Positions 17,287-24,203 of a stretch of DNA of 57,432 nt are shown here, piece by piece. Source of the stretch: Nonomuraea harbinensis (lineage in GTDB: Bacteria; Actinomycetota; Actinomycetes; Streptosporangiales; Streptosporangiaceae). Position 1 is the first letter of the stretch. Each line of letters starts with the position of its first letter. The DNA is taken from the NCBI RefSeq assembly GCF_019396385.1, contig NZ_JAHKRN010000055.1:1-57432 (forward strand), in the 5' to 3' direction. The notes beneath the pieces were generated by a model. The model was given only the letters and a program-made list of their open reading frames with translations. It was not told the origin of the DNA and did not search any database. The position numbers were made by a program, and so were the translations under genes.

Positions 17287-18597
17287 GTGTTCTCGGGGCT
17301 GGTGCGCGCTTCGGTGCCGCTGTTCCTCTCGATGGTCACCAACCTGCTCGGCGCGGTCGTGGTCACCGCCGTGCTCGGCCGCCACGCCACCGTCACGCTC
17401 GCCGCCTTCGCCGTCATGACCGCCGTGCTCACTCCCGCGTCCACGGCCGTCGCGGGCGCGTTACGCGGGCTCGCGCCGTTCGTCGCCCCGCACCGCGACG
17501 ACCCCGACGCGGTGCTGCCGGTGCTGCGCGACGCCCGGTGGCTGAGCCTGTTCGTGGGGATGGCGGGAGCGCTGGCGGTGCTGGGCGTGCCCGCGCTGGC
17601 CGGGGCCGCCGGGGTGCCCGCCGAGGTGGTGGCCGAGCTGGGGGTGCTGCCCTGGCTGCTCGCCCTCTACCTGGTGATCTACGCCGCGGGCGGCGGCGCC
17701 ACCGCCGTGCTGGTGGCCATCGGGCGCAGCCGGGGCGTGCTGTGGGCGAGCCTGGCGAGCACGGCGGTGATGATCGCGCTGGCCGTCGCGCTGGTGCCGC
17801 CGCTCGGGCTGACCGGTGTCGGGGTGGCCTGGACGCTGTCGGGGCTGACCCTGGTCGGCGTCGGCGACCTGGCGCTGCGCCGGGCCCTGGGCCGTCCGGT
17901 CGGCCGGGGCAGGCCGCGACCGCGGGAGATCGCCCGGCTGGCCGCGGTGAGCCTGCCGCTGGCGGCGACGGTGCTGATCAAGTTCGGCGCGCTGGGCGTG
18001 ATCACGTTCGCGGCCGGCATCACCGGCGCCCGCGACGCCGCCGCGCACGCGGTGCTGGCCACGCTCACCGGGTTCGTCGTGCTCGCCGCCATGGCGGTCG
18101 GGCAGGCGTCGGTGCCCGAGGTGTCGCGGGCCGCCACCGTCGCCTCGGCGCGCCGCGCCAACCGCGCCGCGGCCCTGCTCGCCGTCGGCGGCACCACGCT
18201 CGCCGCGCTGACGCTGCTGGTGCTGGGCGGCCCGGTGCTGGGGCTGTTCACCGGCGATCCCGCCGTGCGCGGCGTGGCGCTGGGGCTCCTGCCGCTCATG
18301 CTGCTGTCCTCGATGGCCGACTCGGTCCAGGCTGTGCAGGGCTTCGGCCTGACGGGGCTCAAGCGGACGGGGGCCAGCCTGGCGTACTTCGCCGCCGGGT
18401 ACGGGCTGCTCGCTCTGGCCGCCGTGCCCGTGGCCGCGACCTGGGGGGTCACCGGGCTGTGGGTCGCCATGCTCGTGGGCAACCTGCTGCTGGCCGTCCT
18501 CCAGGCCACCGGGTTCCACCGGCACAGCGCGCGGGTGGGCGGTGCCGGCCGCGCCGATGCAGGGCGGTTGGGCGGTCGCTGCCGGACGAATGGCTGA
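17287..18597 (+). CDS. MATE/MVF-type flippase-like membrane protein
   Basis: 436 residues from GTG 17287, with 12 or so hydrophobic segments. Internal pseudo-symmetry is visible: 'VRASVPLFLSMVTNLLGAVVVTAVLG' near the start and 'LAAVSLPLAATVLIKFGALGVITFAAG' near the middle. This fits a multidrug/oligosaccharidyl-lipid/polysaccharide (MOP) flippase, perhaps MATE. It is leaderless behind TAGGGT and shares a dyad with the aldo/keto reductase gene. It contains a TTA leucine codon at 17461-17463, rare in such genomes. The cargo is unknown. Confidence 0.75.
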   Translation: MFSGLVRASVPLFLSMVTNLLGAVVVTAVLGRHATVTLAAFAVMTAVLTPASTAVAGALRGLAPFVAPHRDDPDAVLPVLRDARWLSLFVGMAGALAVLGVPALAGAAGVPAEVVAELGVLPWLLALYLVIYAAGGGATAVLVAIGRSRGVLWASLASTAVMIALAVALVPPLGLTGVGVAWTLSGLTLVGVGDLALRRALGRPVGRGRPRPREIARLAAVSLPLAATVLIKFGALGVITFAAGITGARDAAAHAVLATLTGFVVLAAMAVGQASVPEVSRAATVASARRANRAAALLAVGGTTLAALTLLVLGGPVLGLFTGDPAVRGVALGLLPLMLLSSMADSVQAVQGFGLTGLKRTGASLAYFAAGYGLLALAAVPVAATWGVTGLWVAMLVGNLLLAVLQATGFHRHSARVGGAGRADAGRLGGRCRTNG

Positions 18598-18663
18598 TGT
18601 ACGTGCGGCGGGTTCCTGGGCTCGGCGGCCGGGGACGCGTGGCGGTTGGGGCATGATGGCGGC

Positions 18664-19659
18664 GTGGGGGGACTGCTGATCAGGATGCTCGGGGTGGCGC
18701 TGGCCGCCCTGGCCGTGCTGCCTCCGGCGGCGGCCGCGGCCGACGACGGGGAGCGGTTGTTCACCTTCCGCGACCCGCGCATCACCGAGTCCAGCGGGCT
18801 GGCCGTCTCGCCCACCCACGACGACGTCTACTACACCCACAACGACAGCTCGGCGCAGCCGGAGTTCTACGCGGTCGGGGCCGACGGCAGGACCAAGGCC
18901 ACCTTCCGGCTGCGGGGGGCCGAGGCGCGCGACTGGGAGGCCATGGCGGCGGTCAAGGACCCCGCGACCGGGCGCGGGGTGCTGTGGTTCGCCGACATCG
19001 GCGACAACCTCGACGGGGCGTGGCCCGACGTCTCCATCTACAAGGTGATGGAGCCGCGCACGCTCGCCGACGCCACCCTGCCCGCCGTCCGCTACCGGTT
19101 CCGCTACGCCGACGGGGCCAGGAACGCCGAGGGCATCATGGTGAACCCCAGGACCGGGCGGCTCCACGTCGTGACCAAGGAGTTCGCCGGCGGGGTCTAC
19201 GTCGCCCCCAAGAAGCTGCGTACTGACAGGACCAACACGCTGCGCAGGATCGGGAGCGCGCCGATCATGGCCACCGACGCCGCGTACGCGCCCGACGGCT
19301 CGTCGTACGTGATCCGCACGTACTTCTCCGCGACCCAGTACGAGCCGTCCGGCAAGATGATCGCCAAGGTGCCGATGCCGGAGCTCAGGCAGGCCGAGTC
19401 CATCGCGTACACCCGGGACGGCACGGCCCTGCTGACCGGGTCGGAGGGGGTGCGCAGCCCCGTCCACAGGGTGCCGTTGCCGGCCGCCGCGACGCCCACG
19501 CCCTCGCCCACGCCGTCCGAGCGGCCCCGCGCGCAGGGCACCACCGCGGCGGCGGAGCAGGCGGGCGGCGGGCTGACGGGGCTGAACGTGCTGATCTGGC
19601 TGGGGGCGGCGGCGCTGGCGATCGGCGCCATCACGTTCCTGGCGCGCATCACGCGCTGA
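18664..19659 (+). CDS. Secreted, C-terminally anchored propeller-like protein of unknown function
   Basis: About 331 residues from GTG 18664. A signal peptide (VGGLLIRMLGVALAALAVLPPAAAA) is followed by a ~240-residue extracellular domain of beta-strand repeats ('SSGLAVSPTHDDVYYTHND', 'RNAEGIMVNPRTGRLHVVTK', 'TDAAYAPDGSSYVIRTYF'). These look like a beta-propeller of the esterase/lactonase-like type. A Pro/Thr/Ser-rich stalk (TPTPSPTPSERP) and one C-terminal membrane helix then anchor it outside the cell. CATGAT 7 nt before the GTG suggests a leaderless transcript. The function is not known to me. Confidence 0.7.
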   Translation: MGGLLIRMLGVALAALAVLPPAAAAADDGERLFTFRDPRITESSGLAVSPTHDDVYYTHNDSSAQPEFYAVGADGRTKATFRLRGAEARDWEAMAAVKDPATGRGVLWFADIGDNLDGAWPDVSIYKVMEPRTLADATLPAVRYRFRYADGARNAEGIMVNPRTGRLHVVTKEFAGGVYVAPKKLRTDRTNTLRRIGSAPIMATDAAYAPDGSSYVIRTYFSATQYEPSGKMIAKVPMPELRQAESIAYTRDGTALLTGSEGVRSPVHRVPLPAAATPTPSPTPSERPRAQGTTAAAEQAGGGLTGLNVLIWLGAAALAIGAITFLARITR

Positions 19660-19699
19660 GGCGTCGCCGGGGAGAGCCCGCGCCGCGCGGTGAGGGCCG

Positions 19700-20068
19700 C
19701 TACGGACGCATGCCGGCGGTGAACATGTCGCCGCGCAGGGCCCGCTCGACGGCCTCGATCGAGCGGGCCAGGCGCACCAGGCGGGGGCCCTCCTGGCGGT
19801 AGGTGTCGAGGACCGCCTCGATGGCGTGCGGCGGCAGGTGGCCCTTGAGGTCGACCGCCGCCCCCCGGTAGCCCGCGCGGGCCGCCTCGACCGCGGAGCC
19901 GACGTGGTGGCGGGCCATCCGGGCGAGCGCGACCGGATGCCGCCTCAGCACCTCGTAGGCCCGGTAGTCGGGCGGCACGGCGTCGAGGAGCCAGGCGACG
20001 GCCGACCGCTCCCAGTCGGGCACGCTGGGCGGTCGCACCTCGGCGGGCCATTCGGGCGGGACATACAT
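19700..20068 (-). CDS. Conserved actinobacterial protein of unknown function
   Basis: 122 residues from ATG 20068 (MYVPPEWPAEVRPP), with GAAGG 5 nt upstream. It is soluble and mostly helical, with 'WERSAVAWLLDAVPPDYRAYEVLRRHP' and a basic middle. I recognise it as a conserved actinobacterial hypothetical without an assigned role. It is divergent from lhgO, sharing a 73-bp intergenic region. Confidence 0.75.
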   Translation of the reverse strand: MYVPPEWPAEVRPPSVPDWERSAVAWLLDAVPPDYRAYEVLRRHPVALARMARHHVGSAVEAARAGYRGAAVDLKGHLPPHAIEAVLDTYRQEGPRLVRLARSIEAVERALRGDMFTAGMRP

Positions 20069-20141
20069 GCCTTCATCGTACTCACGTTCGATTCGCCTCC
20101 CTAGGGCGAGGTGGACGCCCCGTTTTGGATACATTCACCAC

Positions 20142-21332
20142 GTGACGGAGAAGATCGGAGTCGTGGGGGCCGGGATCGTCGGCCTGGCGGTCGCTCGCGA
20201 ACTGGCCGCCACCAGGGGCGCCGAGGTGACCGTGCTGGAGAAGGAGGGCCGCGTCGGGGCCCACCAGACCGGCCACAACAGCGGGGTCGTGCACGCGGGC
20301 ATCTACTACCCGCCCGGCTCGCTGAAGGCCAGGCTCTGCCGCGAGGGCGTGGCGCTGCTGAAGGAGTACTGCGCGCGGCACGCGCTCCCGTACGAGGAGG
20401 TCGGCAAGCTCGTGGTGGCCGCCACCCGGGCGGAGCGGCCGCGGCTGGCCGCGCTGGCGGAGCGGGCCAGGGCCAACGGCGTGCCCGGCATCACCGAGCT
20501 GGACGCGCTCGGGCTGCGCGAGGTGGAGCCGCACGCGGTCGGCGTGGCGGCGATCCACTCGCCGCACACCGCGATCGCCGACTTCCCCGCGGTCGCGCGC
20601 CGGCTCGCGCTCGACGTGGCGGAGCTGGGCGGCTCGGTACGGCTGCGGCATCCGGTCAGGGGCATCAGGGAGACCTCCAGGGGCGTGGAGGTGGTGGCGG
20701 GGACGGGCAGGTTCGTCTTCGACCGGCTGGTGGTCTGCGCCGGGCTCGGCACGGACGCGGTGGCCGCGATGGCGGGCCGGCCGGGCTCGGTGCGCATCGT
20801 GCCGTTCCGCGGCGAGTACTACGCGCTCCGGGGGGCGGCGAGGGACCTGGTGCGCGGGCTCATCTACCCGGTGCCCGACCCGCGCTACCCGTTCCTCGGG
20901 GTGCACCTCACCCGGCACGTCGGCGGGGAGGTGCTGGTGGGGCCGAACGCGGTGCTGGCGGGCGCGTACGAAGGGTACACATGGCGAAATTTTCGTAATT
21001 TTCCTCAGATTCTCGCCTGGCCCGGCACGCTCCGCATGGCCCGCCGCCACTGGCGCACCGGCGTCAAGGAGGTCTACGGCTCACTGGTCAAGAGCGCCTT
21101 CGCCGAGGCCGCGCGCCGCTACGTCCCCGAGCTCACCGCCGATGACCTGCGGCGCGCCGCGGGCGGCGTGCGCGCGCAGGCGGTGGCGCGCGACGGCTCG
21201 CTGGTGGACGACTTCGCGGTGGACGTGCACGGGAACGTCGTCCTCGTACGGAACGCGCCTTCCCCCGCCGCCACGTCGAGCCTGGCCATCGCCCAGCACA
21301 TCGCCGGAATTGTTCCGGCACCCTCCCGATGA
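20142..21332 (+). CDS. lhgO: L-2-hydroxyglutarate oxidase
   Basis: A 396-residue FAD enzyme from GTG 20142. FAD-binding motif 'IGVVGAGIVGLAVARELA' at the N-terminus, then 'GAHQTGHNSGVVHAGIYYPPGSLKA', which is diagnostic of LhgO. The C-terminal part has 'GGVRAQAVARDGSLVDDF' and 'NAPSPAATSSLAIAQHIA'. It oxidises L-2-hydroxyglutarate to 2-oxoglutarate, feeding electrons to the membrane quinone pool. A short AT-rich codon patch (about 20975-21020) stands out. The stop overlaps the first ATG of the response regulator gene as ATGA. Confidence 0.92.
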   Translation: MTEKIGVVGAGIVGLAVARELAATRGAEVTVLEKEGRVGAHQTGHNSGVVHAGIYYPPGSLKARLCREGVALLKEYCARHALPYEEVGKLVVAATRAERPRLAALAERARANGVPGITELDALGLREVEPHAVGVAAIHSPHTAIADFPAVARRLALDVAELGGSVRLRHPVRGIRETSRGVEVVAGTGRFVFDRLVVCAGLGTDAVAAMAGRPGSVRIVPFRGEYYALRGAARDLVRGLIYPVPDPRYPFLGVHLTRHVGGEVLVGPNAVLAGAYEGYTWRNFRNFPQILAWPGTLRMARRHWRTGVKEVYGSLVKSAFAEAARRYVPELTADDLRRAAGGVRAQAVARDGSLVDDFAVDVHGNVVLVRNAPSPAATSSLAIAQHIAGIVPAPSR

Positions 21333-22042
21333 GTGCATCCTTGATGGTGATGGAAGCGCGCCTGTTGATCGTCGAAGACGACCCGAACATCCTCGAACTC
21401 CTCGCCGCGAGCCTGCGGTTCGCGGGCTTCGACGTGTCCACCGCCAAGAGCGGCGCCGACACGGTCGCCGCGGTCCAACGGCAACGCCCGGACCTCGTGG
21501 TGCTCGACGTCATGCTGCCCGACCTGGACGGCTTCGAGATCGTGCGGCGGCTGCGGAGCGGCGGCATGTACACGCCCGTGGTGTTCCTGACGGCCAAGGA
21601 CGAGACCGAGGACAAGATCCGCGGGCTGACGATCGGCGGCGACGACTACGTGACCAAGCCGTTCAGCCTGGAAGAGGTCGTGGCCAGGATCCACGCCGTG
21701 CTCCGCCGTACCAGCGGCGACGCGCAGCCGCCACCGCCCAGGCTGACGTTCGCCGACATAGAGCTGGACGAGGAGAGCCACGAGGTGTGGCGCGGCGGCC
21801 ACGCCGTCGCGCTGTCGCCGACCGAGTTCAAGCTGCTGCGCTACTTCATGACGAACGCCGGACGGGTGCTGTCCAAGCCGCAGATCCTCGACCACGTGTG
21901 GGACTACGACTTCCGCGGCGAGGTCGGCATCGTCGAGTCCTACGTCTCGGTGCTCCGCCGTAAGATCGACAATCGCAGTCCGCGGCTCATCCACACCCTG
22001 CGCGGCGTCGGATACGTCCTGCGGTTGCCGCCGAGCGGCTGA
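21329..22042 (+). CDS. OmpR-family response regulator (first of two)
   Basis: 237 residues from ATG 21329, which overlaps the lhgO stop by 4 nt; ATG 21350 (MEARLLIVEDDPN) is an alternative. Receiver domain with acidic pair 'VEDD', phospho-acceptor Asp in 'LVVLDVMLPDLDG', Thr in 'VVFLTAKD', and Lys in 'DDYVTKPFSLEE'. A winged-helix DNA-binding domain follows ('LSPTEFKLLRYFMTNAGRVLSKPQILDHVW'). It belongs to the MprA/TcrA/PrrA-like actinobacterial group. It is directly coupled to the kinase gene downstream (TGATG). Confidence 0.95.
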   Translation: MSASLMVMEARLLIVEDDPNILELLAASLRFAGFDVSTAKSGADTVAAVQRQRPDLVVLDVMLPDLDGFEIVRRLRSGGMYTPVVFLTAKDETEDKIRGLTIGGDDYVTKPFSLEEVVARIHAVLRRTSGDAQPPPPRLTFADIELDEESHEVWRGGHAVALSPTEFKLLRYFMTNAGRVLSKPQILDHVWDYDFRGEVGIVESYVSVLRRKIDNRSPRLIHTLRGVGYVLRLPPSG

Positions 22043-23472
22043 TGGCCAGGTCGGGCCGGCTGCCGCTCCGGATCAAGCTCATGGCCTCGATGCTGGCGCT
22101 GCTCGGCATCGGCATGTCGTTCATCGGCGTGGTGAGCGTCTCGGTCCTGCACGGCTACCTGATGGACCGCGTCGACGGCCAGGTCAACCTGATCTCGGTA
22201 CGGGTCCAGAAACGGCTGATCATCGACGCCGAGCGGCGCGAGCAGGGCAGGCAGACGTCCGAGAAGCCGCTGCTCATCGAGTCGGACACGATCGTGCTGC
22301 TGCGCGACCCGTACGGCGGGCTGACCCCCGCCCAGGGCGACAGGGACGTCGACCAGAAGCCCAAGCCGCAGCTGGAGGAGTCGCCGGGACCCGGCGTCTA
22401 CACCGCGCCCGCCGTGAGCGGCCCCGGCGAGTGGCGGGTGCGCGAGACCGCCACCCCGTACGGCACGTTCGTGGTCGCCACCGACCTGACCGAGGTCAAC
22501 GAGATCACCCGGCGGCTCGTCTTCATCGAGCTGCTGGGCGGCGGCGGCATCGTGCTCATCCTGGCCGTGGTGGGCGTCACCATCGTGCGGCGCAGCATGC
22601 GGCCGCTGGTCGAGATCGAGCGCACCGCCGGCACCATCGCCGCGGGTGAGCTGGGCCGCCGGGTGCCCGACGGCGACTCGCGCACCGAGGTCGGGCGGCT
22701 GGCCACGGCGCTCAACGGGATGCTCGCGCAGATCGAGAGCGCGTTCGCGGCGCGCTCGGCCTCGGAGGAGGCCGCGAGGCGTTCCGAGGACCGGATGCGG
22801 CAGTTCGTCACCGACGCCTCGCACGAGCTGCGCACCCCGCTCACCTCGATCCGCGGCTTCGCCGAGTACGCCCGCCAGAACCCCGGCGCCGACCCGGCCG
22901 AGCTGATGCAGCGGGTGGAGAACGCGGCCGGCCGGATGACCCTGCTCGTGGACGACCTGCTGCTGCTCGCCCAGGTGGACCAGCACCGCCCGCTCAAGAT
23001 GCGCCCGGTGGACATGCTGGCGCTGGCCGCCGACGCGGTGCAGGAGGCGCGCATCCTCGCCCCCGACCGGCAGATCGACCTGGACGTCGTCGGCGGCGCC
23101 GCGCTCATCGTCTCCGGCGACGAGGTGCGGCTGCGCCAGGTGGTCGGCAACCTGACCTCCAACGCGCTCATCCACACCGAGGAGGGCACCCCGATCACCG
23201 TGCGGGTCGGCGCCGGCGACGGGACGGTCTTCCTGGAAGTGGCCGACAAGGGGCCCGGACTCAGCCCCGACCAGGTGGACCGGGTCTTCGAGCGCTTCTA
23301 CCGGGCCGACTCGGCCAGGTCCAGGCGGCGTTCCGGCGAGGACCGGGGCAGTGGGCTCGGCCTGGCCATCGTGCAGGCGCTCGTGCAGGCGCACGGCGGC
23401 ACGGTCGTGGCGCGGAGCGCGCCCGGCGAGGGCGCCACCTTCCGGGTCGAACTCCCACTCGCCTTGGAGTGA
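22042..23472 (+). CDS. Sensor histidine kinase
   Basis: 476 residues. TM1 at about 13-36, an extracellular sensor of ~120 residues rich in charge, TM2 at about 160-182, and HAMP after 'RRSMRPLVEIERTAGTIAAGEL'. The phospho-acceptor is His261 in 'DASHELRTPLTSIRGF'. The ATPase has N-box 'GNLTSNALIH', G1 'DKGPGLSPDQ' and 'GSGLGLAIVQALVQAHGG'. The signal is unknown. It is translationally coupled to the upstream regulator (TGATG) and followed by a second regulator gene, so it may phosphorylate either or both. Confidence 0.95.
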   Translation: MARSGRLPLRIKLMASMLALLGIGMSFIGVVSVSVLHGYLMDRVDGQVNLISVRVQKRLIIDAERREQGRQTSEKPLLIESDTIVLLRDPYGGLTPAQGDRDVDQKPKPQLEESPGPGVYTAPAVSGPGEWRVRETATPYGTFVVATDLTEVNEITRRLVFIELLGGGGIVLILAVVGVTIVRRSMRPLVEIERTAGTIAAGELGRRVPDGDSRTEVGRLATALNGMLAQIESAFAARSASEEAARRSEDRMRQFVTDASHELRTPLTSIRGFAEYARQNPGADPAELMQRVENAAGRMTLLVDDLLLLAQVDQHRPLKMRPVDMLALAADAVQEARILAPDRQIDLDVVGGAALIVSGDEVRLRQVVGNLTSNALIHTEEGTPITVRVGAGDGTVFLEVADKGPGLSPDQVDRVFERFYRADSARSRRRSGEDRGSGLGLAIVQALVQAHGGTVVARSAPGEGATFRVELPLALE

Positions 23473-23475
23473 GCC

Positions 23476-23491
23476 TTCAGCGTTTCCTCAG
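23476..23491 (+). promoter_or_regulatory. Candidate OmpR-type direct repeat before the second regulator
   Basis: TTCAG (23476-23480) and CTCAG (23487-23491) are spaced exactly 11 bp apart, one helical turn, just after the kinase stop and upstream of the GTG at 23514. OmpR-family regulators bind direct half-sites at this spacing. The half-sites are short, so this is a weak call. Confidence 0.35.
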
Positions 23492-23513
23492 GTCACTGGG
23501 CCACCCTGAGAGG

Positions 23514-24194
23514 GTGAGCAAACCCGAGGCGCTGATCATGGTGGTGGACGACGAGCCCAGCATCAGGGACCTGCTCTCGGCGAGCCTGCGTTTCTCCGGG
23601 TTCGAGGTGGTCACCGCCGCCGACGGCAACGAGGCCGTCGAGGTCGCCAAGCGGACCGGCCCCGACCTGGTGGTGCTCGACGTCATGCTGCCGGACCTCG
23701 ACGGGTTCGAGGTGGCCAGGCGGATCGACGCGCCGGTGCTGTTCCTGACCGCCCGCGACGCCACCGAAGACAAGATCGCCGGGCTGCGGGTGGGCGACGA
23801 CTACGTGACCAAGCCGTTCAGCCTGGAGGAGGTCCAGGCGCGCATCCGCGCGGTGCTGCGCCGCACCCGGGGCGAGGGCGCGCCCGCGAGCCGGCTCAAG
23901 GTGGCCGACCTGGAGCTGGACGAGGAGGCGCGCGAGGTGTGGCGGGCCGGCCGCCAGGTGCGGCTGTCGCCGACCGAGTTCAAGCTGCTGCACTACTTCA
24001 TGGCCAACGCCGGGCGGGTGGTGTCGAAGGCGCAGATCCTCGACCACGTGTGGAACTACGACTTCGGCGGCGACGCCGGGGTGGTCGAATCGTACGTGTC
24101 CTATCTCCGGCGCAAGGTCGACGACGTGGAGCCGCGGCTCATCCACACGCTGCGCAGCGTCGGATACGTGTTAAGGGAGCCGCCCTCGGGCTAG
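23514..24194 (+). CDS. OmpR-family response regulator (second, with shortened receiver)
   Basis: 226 residues from GTG 23514 (VSKPEALIMVVDDEPS). A GTG at 23469 overlapping the kinase stop (GTGA) is a longer alternative. It is a close paralogue of the regulator at 21329, with the same DNA-binding domain pattern. The receiver lacks about five residues between alpha3 and beta4 ('ARRIDAPVLFLTA' versus 'RRLRSGGMYTPVVFLTA') and one Gly in the 'GGDDYVTKPF' loop. The acidic pair, Asp, Thr and Lys are all kept. A rare TTA codon lies at 24171-24173 near the 3' end. Confidence 0.92.
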   Translation: MSKPEALIMVVDDEPSIRDLLSASLRFSGFEVVTAADGNEAVEVAKRTGPDLVVLDVMLPDLDGFEVARRIDAPVLFLTARDATEDKIAGLRVGDDYVTKPFSLEEVQARIRAVLRRTRGEGAPASRLKVADLELDEEAREVWRAGRQVRLSPTEFKLLHYFMANAGRVVSKAQILDHVWNYDFGGDAGVVESYVSYLRRKVDDVEPRLIHTLRSVGYVLREPPSG

Positions 24195-24203
24195 CTTGAC
24201 GGT

